Assembly: GCF_037038585.1 (NCBI RefSeq) | Contig: NC_092520.1 | Location: 62,392,001 to 62,456,000 of the forward strand | Source of the DNA: Patagioenas fasciata | Lineage: Eukaryota > Chordata > Aves > Columbiformes > Columbidae | Direction: 5' to 3' | DNA: 64,000 nt | Shown here: one piece after another, positions 1 through 11,245 of the stretch | How positions within the stretch are numbered: the first letter of the stretch is position 1 | Layout: each line of letters opens with the position of its first letter | Translations under genes and position numbers: made by a program | The notes under the pieces: generated by a model | What the model was told of the DNA's origin: nothing | Databases searched by the model: none | What the model saw: the letters and a program-made list of their open reading frames with translations, nothing else

Positions 1-2190
1 AATGTACTAACACCAGTCATCCATCCCACCTCTCAGCTACAGGTCACTGTTTCTACAGGCTGGTATGTCTTACGTTTCAGCTCTTCCTATGCGTTGTGTG
101 GAGCATATTAGCTTTAATTTTTGAAATAAGTGGGTTTTCAGTGATAACAGCGGGCTTTGAATTTGGATGGTTGAAGCACAGCACGGGCTGTCTTGTTCCA
201 CCAAGTAATCTCAGACAGAACATAGGGGTGGACAAATAGCATCTCGAGTAACTGCAACAAGTTTTCCAAAGGATGTTTGCTTAAATCATGTCTGTAGAAT
301 AATTCCATTATGATGAAAGAAAAAATGATCTCGTTTTACCTCTCCCATTCCTTACCTCCTGTCGTTTCGCCCTGCCCCACCTGTTTTGCCACACTTACCT
401 TCTAGTTTGAGGTCTCTCCTGGGAATGCTTTGCTAATATATGAAGTAGACCAACAGAATAGTGCTAATATTAGCATCTTTCCTGCTCACTAAATGATGCT
501 TTTGCCAGCATACCTCCAAGAAAAATAAACTGTGCTGCTGGGTAATGGTCAGATTTATCAAAATATGCTAATTTTGTGAGGGGCATTTTCTATCAGTTAC
601 GTCAAGTTGTAAAATTTTACCTGTATCTACCCTAACGTGGCAGAGACATGCCTAGAAAATTATAGAACTTGCTTATGAAAACGATGAAGTTTGGTTTAAA
701 TACTGCAAATAGAGTATTTCCGGCACAGATTCCTACTGGTTTCACATTTCCATGCTTCAAGTACTTGGGGTTCCTTTGCTATATGTAAAAATTTAAAAAA
801 GAAAAGCGTGATCATTTCATTTATGTATTAATCTATTTAAACTCTGTGTTTTGGTTACTGAACTGCATGGATATATGATAAACGGTGGCCATCAACAGTA
901 TGTTTTGCAGGCAGTGAACTTCTCAAGCTATCACTGAATTCAGCTTGGGAAGTCTGTTTGCCACAATAGTAGTTATATGGTCAGATAAAAGTATTACCTC
1001 TAGAGGCATGCAACTGCTTTTAGTTTAATGTGGAGGCTTGATTCTACAAAACCAATGTACACTTGTTTGTTTGTGTGTTTGTTTGTTTTCCATATTAGGG
1101 GGATTGGAGCACCAGGCCCTATGAATATGTAGCTGTATTTAAATACTGCCCAAAGTCACAGCGAGGCTGCTCTCTAAACACTTTCTGAGAGGCTGGATGC
1201 ATGAGCAGGCTGAATTTCAAAATTTGTCACATCCTTTAAAAATACATTTCTGTTTGTTCTTAGTCTGAGCCTTATTTTGAAATATCTTTCCATTTCAGGA
1301 TAAGGAGTAACAGTTGAAAGGGATGTGCTTGATGTTTGGCTTGGCTGTTGCCTTCTACCTGTTGCCAGGATCACAGAGCTGATGGTAGTGGAGCCATGGG
1401 AAAAAAGCGTAGAGAAAGATTATGTGCGTCAGCAACACTTTCTTATACTATCAAGAGTACAGTTATCTGTTCCAACAAAATAGAGTGATTTATATTTTGA
1501 TGTCCTTGAACTTCTACACAAACAGGTGAAGTCAGTTTATTCCCTCGCACATTTATTTGCATACTTCTGATACAGTGTCATTCTGGTTATACATTTCATA
1601 ACCTTACTGTAAGAGGACGTGAACTCCCATCAGCTTCTTTCTCTCTAACCTTTCTCAGCTCCTTTGAGTGCTAATGTACCATGACTGTGCTACTACCAGT
1701 TGTGAAGTCTGTATTATTTGGAAGGGAGGAGAGGCCATCTTTCCAGGTTAGTTTTATAAAACAGCTTGTTGACACTACTCATTAGTAACTCCTAACATGT
1801 TTCCCCCCCTCCTATAGCAAGAGTAATGCGAAGGGATACAGTGGCTGCCAATTTTCTGCCTTTTTTTTTTTTTTCCCCTGGTGCTGTGAAAACACTTATG
1901 AGTGGCTTTGTACCTGAGGGAAAGATATTGAGAAATCTTAGACTCTGAAAATACTTCTTTTTCAAGTAAAGATTAGTCGCCTGAGCGAATATTGCGCCCA
2001 CAGATTTCCAGAAAATTCCAGATTAAATAAACTGGGGTTCCAGTTATGCAACTCTGTGAATATTCAGTAATTCTTAAAAGCTAATAATACTTTTCCTAAT
2101 TTTTTTTATATATGTACTGAAGCAATGTAGATGTTACTAGCTTGTATATTTTTATATGTGAGGGGAATAAAGCTGAGGAAAATCTGAAGT
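1..2190 (+). other. AT-rich stretch, possible 3' UTR
   Basis: No coding frame is recognisable here. The block is AT-rich, with a short TTTG-type simple repeat near 1073-1089 and a T run near 1861-1874. It ends in a good poly(A) signal (next entry). That texture fits the distal part of a long 3' UTR of a + strand gene lying to the left. It could equally be intergenic DNA that happens to carry a poly(A) signal. The 3' UTR reading is inference; nothing in the window shows the upstream stop codon. Confidence 0.25.
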
Positions 2191-2220
2191 ATGCCTTATT
2201 TCCAGTTTGTTACTTTTTGT
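2113..2220 (+). terminator. Candidate poly(A) site
   Basis: AATAAA lies at 2166-2171. Three TGTA motifs (the CFIm recognition element) lie upstream at 2113, 2126 and 2143. A T/GT-rich stretch follows at about 2196-2220. These are the three standard parts of a vertebrate cleavage and polyadenylation site, in correct order and spacing. This is one of the better-formed + strand poly(A) sites in the window. It would place a transcript end near 2185-2195, only about 200 bp before the CpG island. Confidence 0.4.
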
Positions 2221-2769
2221 CCAAGAGGTGGATATTTTTCTAAGTTTAGATTATTTCTTCCTTAAAATTTCAAATGCCGAGGTCAGAACCCTGTAGTCCA
2301 CAAGCAGGTAGATATGTTGGGAATATTTTGGAGAAGACACCGAGCAAAGTTCCCGTGGTGTGAACAGGGAATCAGTTCTTCCCCAGGTGACAGGTGTACC
2401 CCAAAAAAGGCAGGTTTGGGAACGCGGGTTTGGAAGCGCTCCTCGATTCACCAGCGTGTCCCCAGGGGGCCGGTGCTTCGGGCTCTGGGGCTCAGCCCAG
2501 GCGGGGGGGCGGTCCTCGGGTCTCTTATCCCCCCCACATGGCCGCCCGGCAAGGGGAGCGCGCTCCTCCGCTGGGTTGCGCGCGTTTCCCGTCTCGCGTG
2601 GTAATCAGTGCTGTTGTTCACCCTCCCCGGGGGCAATCCCGGGAGAGGGGGAGTGGGGGGCGGTACCAGCTCCTGCCCCGCTCCCGCCCCACTGATGCGA
2701 AGATTACGCGCTGGGGTTGAGATGCGTCAGCGCGTCGCAATCAGCAGGATTTTCTTCCTGGAACATCTT

Positions 2770-2793
2770 TTGTTGTTGTTGTTGTTGTTGTTG
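2770..2793. repeat. (TTG)8 microsatellite
   Basis: Eight uninterrupted TTG units sit inside the CpG island, followed by T-rich tracts including a T14 run at 2835-2848. Trinucleotide repeats in promoter islands are often length-polymorphic. Confidence 0.9.
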
Positions 2794-2921
2794 CTTTGGG
2801 TTGCGGGTTTTATTTTGGTTTGGGATTTTTTTACTTTTTTTTTTTTTTCACATTCCCGCCTCGTCGGCGGCCACGGAGAAGGCGCAGCGCCCCCTGCAAT
2901 CGCGGGGGGAGCCCCGGGGTT

Positions 2922-2949
2922 CCCCCCAAACCTTCCCCCCTTCCCCCCC
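2922..2949 (-). other. C-run cluster, G-quadruplex potential
   Basis: Three long C runs (C6 at 2922, C6 at 2935, C7 at 2943) with short spacers lie in the CpG island. The complementary - strand could form a G-quadruplex if the longest run supplies two tracts, and the C strand could form an i-motif. Such clusters are common in vertebrate promoters. Folding is inference. Confidence 0.4.
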
Positions 2950-3149
2950 GCTCCACTCCTAGTGGCCACAGGGGCGGGCGCGGCGCCCGTGCGTGCTGCC
3001 CCCTGCCGGTGCGCGCTGGACCCCGAGCGGCGGGAAAGGGACACGGAGGCGCTGGGAGCCGGGGAAGCAAAAGCTCCCGCCCACGTTTAGGGGCTCTTCC
3101 GAGAGGCGGGTATCAACTGATAGTTATTAAATCATGTTGGTTTTTTCTC

Positions 3150-3169
3150 GGTTTGGTTTGGTTTGGTTT
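3150..3169. repeat. (GGTTT)4 tandem repeat
   Basis: Four perfect GGTTT units just downstream of the CpG island, followed by T6 and G5 runs. Confidence 0.85.
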
Positions 3170-4630
3170 TTTGGGGGTGGAAATACTGCCTTTCATTCCT
3201 TCTGGAGTCATCAGGAATCTAAAAAAAAGCCTGATAGAATTTAACAAATACTGGTTTACGATAAAAAGGGTTCATGAATCAGTAGAGCCAACTATTTTCA
3301 AACAATAGTGTAAGCCTCACTTGCTTATGAGAAGAACATGTGAATATCGAAGAATCATTGAAAACAATGCTCATTTTATTATTTTTATTTTATTTTTTTA
3401 AGGCGCTTTTGTAAGGTACCTTTCTGACCTGCCTGGACAGCCAAGATCTAGGGTCTTTCAGGGTATTTCTTTCCCAGAAGAGACCAAAGATACAATTCAA
3501 TATTTCTTTGATTCAATATTTACAGGAAATTTGCAAAGGCCTATTTGTCCAAACGCAGTGGGACTCCATCAGAAGCGGGGTTTTTGTGATCTGCTTTCAC
3601 CCACTCTTGTTTCTTTCCAGGTAGCAATCTGTTTGAAAATCTATTCATTTATTTCTTTCCCTAGGCAGGTTACTCCAGCCTCTCGTTCGGTTTTTTTCTT
3701 ACTGCTCTTGGAAGCTGTTTCCCAGCAAAACAATCCCAGGCATTCAGCTTTTCCCTCTGCCCTACAATTCCTTTGGCTATTTGTCTTTGTTTCAGATGGC
3801 CTTTGCATCTGCTTTAGGTAGTAACCCTTTTTCCTCTAGCCTTTTTTTTCTTTTAAACTTTAGGAGGGAGCTTAACTTCCTCTGTCATTTATCTTGACAT
3901 CAGGATGATTTTGCTAACAGCAGGGGTAATACAGTCCTGGAGTAGACAGTCAAGGGATTTTTATAGAGTCCGCATCACTGGAGCATTTTAAGCTGCGCAA
4001 ATATTTATTGGGAATAACACAAGTACAGTTGTCCTGACTCAGGGCAGTGTGATAGTCTAGATGATCTCATGTTTACTTCCAGTACTGTTTTATTGAATTT
4101 CTATGATATATAAACCTTATAAATAGCCCCAGGATTATTACTGCTGGAAGGTGGGGAAAAAAAAAAAAAGTCTTTTTTTTTGGTCTTTTTCTGGCTGTTT
4201 ATTTGATTGTGTAAAATAAAGACGATAGAATTACAATCATGAATTGTCACTTAATGTTTGCGATAAGCTACTGGTGGAATTCTTACTCATGCAGAACATT
4301 TGGTGGCCTATGTTGTGCAGGCACAAGACCACCGGGAAGATAAAGAGACAGTTGGGGAAACAGAGTCTCTACAGAGGAAAATCTCATCTGTTCTTCTCCA
4401 GTGTAGCCCTTCAGTGGAAGTTTTATGTGAATAAAATGAGGAAGGCTTACCCTCGGAACAGCCTGGCTGCTTTCAAGGAGAATTATCATCTGTCTGCATT
4501 ATTTAGACAGCGTCTGGGAAACTCACTGGAGCCTCAGGCTCCCATTGTGCTAGACATTGTGTAGATGAGTAATTAATGGTGGGCCTCCTTCTGTTTTGTT
4601 TAATGTATATATTGTACATACACAATGAAT
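3170..4630. other. Non-coding stretch after the CpG island
   Basis: AT-rich sequence with no recognisable gene. It holds two pyrimidine tracts ending in AG (near 3620 and 3664) that resemble splice acceptors, but no good donor follows them. It also has short A and T runs near 4155-4180. The frame at 4244-4564 has no resemblance to a known protein. Confidence 0.5.
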
Positions 4631-4790
4631 TGAGGAAGGTTGCCGACGTGGGGAGCCAAGTGGGAGAAAGGCGATTCTGCAGTCGGGTGATCGGTGTGTC
4701 TGACAGGTGGCGGCTTAAGCTCGCCCGTGGCCTGACTGATGGGCACTGCAGGCATGCTCAGCATTTAAAGGGCCGAAAAACATCAACCTT
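4630..4790. promoter_or_regulatory. Small CpG cluster
   Basis: About nine CpGs fall within 160 bp, well above the surrounding sequence. The cluster includes an E-box-like CAGGTGG near 4705. It is too short for a formal CpG island. It could be an enhancer or minor promoter about 1.6 kb beyond the main island, or an old GC-rich insert. Function is inference. Confidence 0.3.
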
Positions 4791-7700
4791 CCATGTTTTG
4801 TTGGGCTCACGTGAATGGGGGAAAGGCACAAAAGGCACCACGTGTGCTGAAGGAAAAGGTGGAAGTTTCTTTTTCAATATATATTTTTTGGAAGTGTGTT
4901 TTTTTCAGACACACAGCTGAGATGCAACTATTGATTTCAGGAATGCTAAACATGACAACAAAGCGACTACAAAGCTGTTGGCACTAGAAATTTATGCAGT
5001 TTGGTATGCCTACAGGAGAGGTTGAATGAAACCTCCCAGTTGGTGGGCATCATGGCTCAAACACCACAGGATCTGCCACTGATGGCTGTGTTGTGGGGCA
5101 GAAAAAGGAGGAGTGGGTATTTGCAAGATCCTTGTTGTAGCAAACAATACCATGGTTTGAGGCAATTTATGTGTCTAAATAATAATAATAACTTGCTAAA
5201 AAAATTACTGTCAAGTAATTCCCACAAAAGGGGAAAAAAAAGATTCATGCATGTTCTGCTGGTTGCTCATGGATGCAAAACAAAATGGTCACTTAATGTT
5301 AATAAAATATTCATGTGAACATTGCATTTTCATTACTGAAGTGGGAGACCACAGAATCGAATACAAGTGAAGAGTGTGCTTTCAGTTAAACTGCTGATTA
5401 AGCAAAGAAACAGCGTTTGTAACAGGAGAGAATGAGGTAATCATGGCAAATGAACATGTTTTTAATTTCATCTTTTACATTTAATCAGACAAGAAGGAAA
5501 TGTTTCTGGGTGCCTAACTTTATTCCTACATGCTTCTGTTTTTTATGATCTCATCTTTCAGTTCTGTTCTTCACTTTGTCTTTATTTTCTTCCCAGTGTC
5601 TTTATTGATATGCAACAAAGAAGATTTCAAATATTTTCCCCAAGACCCTCAGGGAATGTGAAATGTCCCTTGGATTGCTCCTTAGTCTATTCAGATCATC
5701 TAACAAGAAGAGGTAGACTGTGTGTTGGAAGTTCAGGATGCATCTTCTTTCTGTGACATGATGGGAAATCTAACTGGTTTTGGCTAGGGACTTGCTGGCT
5801 TTTAAAATCTTTCAAGGCTATAGAAGTAGATTTTTTTAGAGGTGTATAACTCCAAACACAGATGTTGCAAGAGTTGCTGTCATCTCTCAAAAGCAGCTGT
5901 CATGGAAGTGGATGGGTGAGCTAAGATTCAGACCACCACCTTATAGTGACCAAACAAAAGCAAACCGTTTCTTCACCTGGACTTCTCTGATGACCTGGAA
6001 GAAGCCCCAGAAACGAAGCTTTCTAGGGGTGTCTTTTTCTTACACCATCCAGTGAGCTGAAAGGACCTTTCATTTTTGGTAGAAAGCATTCTGAGTTTGT
6101 TTGCTAACCAAAACTTCTTGTGTCTTAACTAACTTGGACCTGGTGAAAAATCCCTGGGCTGCACCATAGTTTGGTCCTTGGTTTACCTTTCCCAGTTGAT
6201 ATATCTGCCCAACAGTTTCCCCTAAAACAATTTCCCGAGATGGTCTGCTTCTTTGTGACAAAATTACCTTCTTTGCTTTGTTTAGAAAGGTGTAAGCACA
6301 ATGAATGTGCTAAACATGTAAGTGTATTGCAATGGTATAAATTGCACAGATGCAATTTATTGATTGTGGAAAGATCAGATAGTTTTAAAGTCAATGGTTG
6401 GCTGTCAAGTTGTTAATTGAACATTTGCTGAAAAATGCCAGTGGGTAAGTGATCTAGATATTCGTGCAGGATAATCAAGTTTTAAAACTACAGTTGTCTG
6501 CCACCCTCCTGTGTTGGCTGTATTTAAAGAAATACCAACAAGTTAAAAATCACACTCCCCAAAATGTTCACACTCAGGTTTTTTTACATTACCAATCCTT
6601 TAGCCTGATAATATTGAAATAATTTTACAACCTAATTTCATTGCGTGTTGCTTTTTCACTTTCAGTTGGGGAAAAAGAAAGTCGGTTGTTCCATTTCTTA
6701 CTTTTGGAGGCTGTCTGTGATTAATTTTGATTTGCTCTTCCACGTGCAGGTTCAACTTTGTAACCATGCTGCACATACACATCAAATTAACATATTACTT
6801 TAAACAAGTATCTTGTTTCCAGTTGGATTTTGAGGATTTAAAACAATCTTAAAATCTTACATCTTACGAACAGTTCCCTCCTGAGTTGTTTCAGTAAGAC
6901 TCGGGAACACGCAACAATTGATGAGGCTCCCTTCTTTTTGAAAACAAACCCACAGAACTGACAATATTTTGCCTCCAGTTCATTAGTTTCAGTAAATTAA
7001 ATTCTGTCCCTCATTATAAACAGCTCAAGAGAATACACTTTCTTAATACTGTATAGACTACTTGTATTTGACATATATGCAGCAGCTATACTCTGTATTT
7101 CCAGAAGAGAAGTCTATAGAAAAATTATAACAGTCCACAAGGCCTATTTTTTCTCAAGTAGCACATTCCATTGTATTGATTTTCTTGGATACATTTTAAG
7201 GCTTAACAAGTAACTTAAGAATATATATTCACAATTCAAGTTGTATTTGTTATAGCAGCATGGATTTTAAATCAAACTATAGAGATTTCAGTGATCTGAT
7301 GTCCTCTGCAGCACAAACAACTTGTGATTGAACTAGATTATAATATTTGAGTCTTCCTATGCAGGTCTCAAGTGACCATTAAGTTATATCCATAAGTGAT
7401 GGGATAAGTGAAGAGATGCTCTAAACTCAGCTGAATTGAATCTGCCTGTATATTTGGTGAGGTGGTCGTCATCTCAGCTAACAACAGCTGTCTAAAAATT
7501 GGATGACTAATGCATTTTAGCCCCTAGAGTTCCTCTGAAAGTGATGAAAAGAGAGTTATTAATCCTTCCTTCAGGTAGATCTGAAGCCTAATAGTGACTT
7601 TATTCACAATATAGTGAACCTGGGTTTATATTCCTGTTGATACTGGAGGAGGTGATATGTAGCTGTATGATGTAGGTGTTGATTTGTACAATTGCAACTA

Positions 7701-10700
7701 GTGATTCATTTTTTTTACAAAGAGTTAAGACATTGATTTTGCACTGGGAAGTTTATGCCCAGCCAGACACCATCCACTCACCTCCATGCCAATTAGGGCA
7801 TCTTTAGAGCTTCTGTGGAAGCATAAAACCCTAATGCCAGCATGGACTCAGTATTATGTGTTAAAATAAACATTGAAGTTATGTTTAATGTCTATTGTGT
7901 TCATTCATGTGCAGCTCTGGTATTAATGATCGCAAAACGATGGCCTAAAACAGGTGTGACAAGGAGATAACTGCACCTCTCCGTCTGCTGTAAGGGAACT
8001 CTGTAGAACTAGCTCACACCTCCTCTTTTTTAGATGGCTAAGATGAATATATGCATTCGATTGCTTGGGTGTTACGGGGAAAAACCCTGATGATTTTGCT
8101 GTAAATAGAAAACTGGGAGATGTGTGTACCTTGAAGTTGCTCATTGCTGTCTGAGTGCTGCGTGGCAGCTGTGGGAAGCCAGCAAGGGAAGCCTGGGAGG
8201 GGAACAAAATTGAGGCATTTCAGTTTTTTGCTCTCCCTTCTCACAGATGGTCTGTTCGTGATGGTAGAGGAAGAAGGAAGACACCAGCAGCTGGGTCATT
8301 GTTTTAGAAAGAGCAGAATTACAAGCTATTTAGAAGGGGGATTAAAAACAGAAGCCCAGAGTATCCTTCATATGGTGCTGAAGATGCTGAGGGGCAGAGG
8401 TACCAGTGCTTTATTTATAATCTATACATTTTATCCCTTTTCATCTATATTGATCAGCACATTCCATAAAAATGTCAGTGATTGTTAGATTAGGTTAATT
8501 TATTTGTTTTGACTCCTGCAGTCTCCCAGATCTGATACCAGTTCTGCCCCACATTTGCCTCTCAGTTCCCAGTCTGCCCAGCCTCCTGCACTAACCATGA
8601 TATTTGTACACTTGCTCCTGCCGGGCACTTCTCTCCATTTGGCCCACACTTCACAGATTTTTGCTGCAGGCTCTTCTGCTCCGTGAACTGATGTACTTGA
8701 TGCACCAATTGACAAATCCCTTGTCTTACTGATCAGATACAGGATCATATGTCACATCAGAGAGTAAAGGCTGCAGGTAGTGAGTCACCAAAGATACTTC
8801 GCACCCTTAGGTTTGTGTGGTATCTGCTGGTGTTCCAGGGCGGTGTGAGGGTTGTTGCTGCCTCACAACATGACCTGATGCACCAGTCCGGTTCCCCATT
8901 GCGTTATCAGCCATTACTACTGTCTAATCCACAGGCACTGAGTAATACCAACAGATATGCGCCTCCCCACTTACTTCTCTTCAGCTTCACCCCTGCTTCA
9001 CTAAAGCAGCCTGCCTAACCCTAGCAGCTTAGCAAACCCCAGGCAGTTTCTTCACACTTAAGGTTTGGCTCCATACAGAAATTAAACACTGAGTGGCCCC
9101 TTTTCCTGCCCCCTGTTTTCCATCTGAAACCCTAGCCTTGGAGACTGGAGAAGAACAAGAGGTCAGGGTGCTGGGGCTGGCTGCATGCGGTCTGCTGGAG
9201 CTTATCAGGTCAGCGTCAAACTGCTTTTGTATATACTTTCTCCTTTCCAAACTCTAAGAGTGTGGTGAGACCTATGGAGTTTCTGTACCATCTTTTAAAG
9301 CATTCCAGGAAGCAAAAAAAAAATCAACAAGAAGAGTGGAAAATTAGTGTTCATTTCTCTGATGCTCCTGGAGAAGAGAGACCGGAGGAAGAGGGTGGGA
9401 ATTGGGGAAAGGAGTGGAGCTATGGCTCTGTCTTCCTATGCCAATGACTGCTCTGGAGGGGACTGTCTCACCTCTTACACAGCAAATCCTTGGGTATCAG
9501 GAGACAGAAGAATAAGCAGGACACTGTCAGGACAGGGTTCCCCATTAAACATCTCAAAAATTTCAGCACTGTCTCAAGCTTCTTGATTCACTCTTGAGAC
9601 TTGTTTTGCACTTACTAAAATAAAAAAAAAACCCAAACAAAAACAAAAGCACCACAAGAACTAGCAAAGTTGTGCAATCTTATTTACAAATAATGTAGCC
9701 AAAGTCTTGTTTCCCTAAACACAGTGAGGAAAGACTCCCTGCTGTTCTTCTGCGCCTTATTTATGCAGATGTACATAACCTCTGCTAGCCATTTCTCCAT
9801 CCACTGTGTTTGTGATACATTCCAGAGAAATTGCTCTGTTTGTGTAGTCCAAAACAGAGTAATGTGTGTTTGTAGGGTTGTAGCTTTCGTTGTTTCTGCC
9901 TTTCTCTATGGAAAGCTTAATTTGTTCTGACCACCATACCCATTTCTGACTTCTTCCAGAGTAAAACTGTGGATCACATTAACCAACTTAATGCTATTTT
10001 ACACTAAAAAAATTGACCATCAACCCTTATCTTCCAATTTTTTTAGAGCCATTGCACTCCTCAGTCCTGCGAGTGTAATCTATATGTCCTTCTCCCAAAA
10101 TAGATAACCTTTAATTGGCAATATTAATATCCATACTGTTTCTGCTTAGCTAGAAAGTCATCTAGATCACATGCTGTTTGTAATCTGCCCTCATAACTTC
10201 TCTCCTTCTTTTGTCATGTGTATTACTAGAAATATTACTATATTAATTTACATTTTTTTAGCGTTTTTTTCTGATGCCGTATGTAAAAACATTGAATAAC
10301 AGTGTCTCAGACAAGAAAGGATCTCTGTAGCACCACACTGACAATACTTTGTAAGTTTTACAATTATACATTTAATTTCTAAGTTTAGTCTCATTTAATA
10401 TATGTTCTTTTGGGTTTGTTCTGGTGCTAATATTTTAATCAGGGTGTCACATGGTATCAATGCGTAATAGGAGTCTGAAAGACTTTGTTTTGTCAACATA
10501 GTTACCTTTATTAAACAAATCAAATAATCAAAATTCTTATCTCGTAAAAGTACTATGCAGTTTGTTTAACTTAACCTGTTTTGCATAAAGTCATGTTGAC
10601 TGGCAGTAATTGTTACAATTTTTTTTATTTCCTTATGGACAGGGTGGACATTCTTGTGGACATTCTTTTACATGGAACCAAGGTCAAGTTAATTCATCTA

Positions 10701-11200
10701 CAGTTACCCTGGTCATCCCGTTTACGCTGTTGAAATATCAACACAGATTTTTCCAGGCATCTTGGACTTCTCCAATATGCCGAAGCTTTTTGCCAATGAG
10801 GAGCAACACAAGATTCTTTTTAAAGGCTTTAAATCAAGGTATCAGGTCCTGCCAATTAAAAAAAATCATGGGTGCTCTTTACCATCCATTAAGGGCATGG
10901 CAAAATAGGTGATACTTCAGCAGTGCAGTCTGTTTTCCTTTCTAAATGCAAAACATAAATAATCAATGAATGTTTTTTCTTTTCCACAGTTAGCAATGGA
11001 ACTGTGTCATCACTAGGATTTCTATTGTCCTGAATAAAACAAAGACAAGTTCGTATTGTCTTTATCCCTACATTTTCATAGATATATTTAGTTTGTATAC
11101 TCATAAACTGCATTTATTAATGTATAAAATTTATTAACTGATATGACTGTTGGCTTTCAGTCTTTAACTACCGTTATTGTCTATAATTGTCTTTTAAACA
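4791..11200. other. Non-coding, no gene recognised
   Basis: AT-rich DNA with dense stops in all frames. Short open frames (for example 8144-8488, 8749-9018 and 10610-10912) show no family resemblance. There is a possible poly(A) signal AATAAA at 7865-7870, followed by a GT-rich stretch. Short A-rich tracts occur near 9305 and 9620-9655. I see no interspersed repeat that I can name. Confidence 0.5.
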
Positions 11201-11203
11201 TTC

Positions 11204-11245
11204 TATTAGCGTGTATATACACATATATGCATATACACACTAATA
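11204..11245. repeat. TA-rich inverted repeat
   Basis: A 15-bp left arm (11204-11218) and a 15-bp right arm (11231-11245) are complementary at 14 of 15 positions, with a 12-base spacer. The arms are alternating purine-pyrimidine (GTGTATAT type), so the element can form a hairpin or cruciform. No terminal structure of a known transposon is visible. Confidence 0.6.

Larger units (their letters stand above)
2405..3120. promoter_or_regulatory. CpG island, probable promoter
   Basis: By hand count there are roughly 60 CpG dinucleotides in about 700 bp, against about one per 100 bp or fewer in most of the window, with high GC. GC-box cores (GGGCGG or its complement) occur near 2508, 2684, 2972 and 3075. 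A CRE/AP-1-like TGCGTCA lies near 2723. No TATA box is evident. The island is interrupted by a TTG microsatellite and T-rich tracts. In birds such an island usually marks a housekeeping or developmental gene promoter, often bidirectional. I could not fix the transcription start, direction or first exon. The 160-codon frame inside it is explained by high GC. Confidence 0.7.

Noticed and set aside
2608..3090. 160-codon + frame in the CpG island
   Set aside because: It consists of poly-L, poly-F and proline/alanine-rich stretches produced by the TTG repeat, T runs and GC-rich sequence. Other frames on both strands are open here too.
3603..3625. Possible recursive splice site (pyrimidine tract, CAG, then GTAGCA)
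   Set aside because: The donor half is weak at +4 to +6, and there is no evidence for the host intron.
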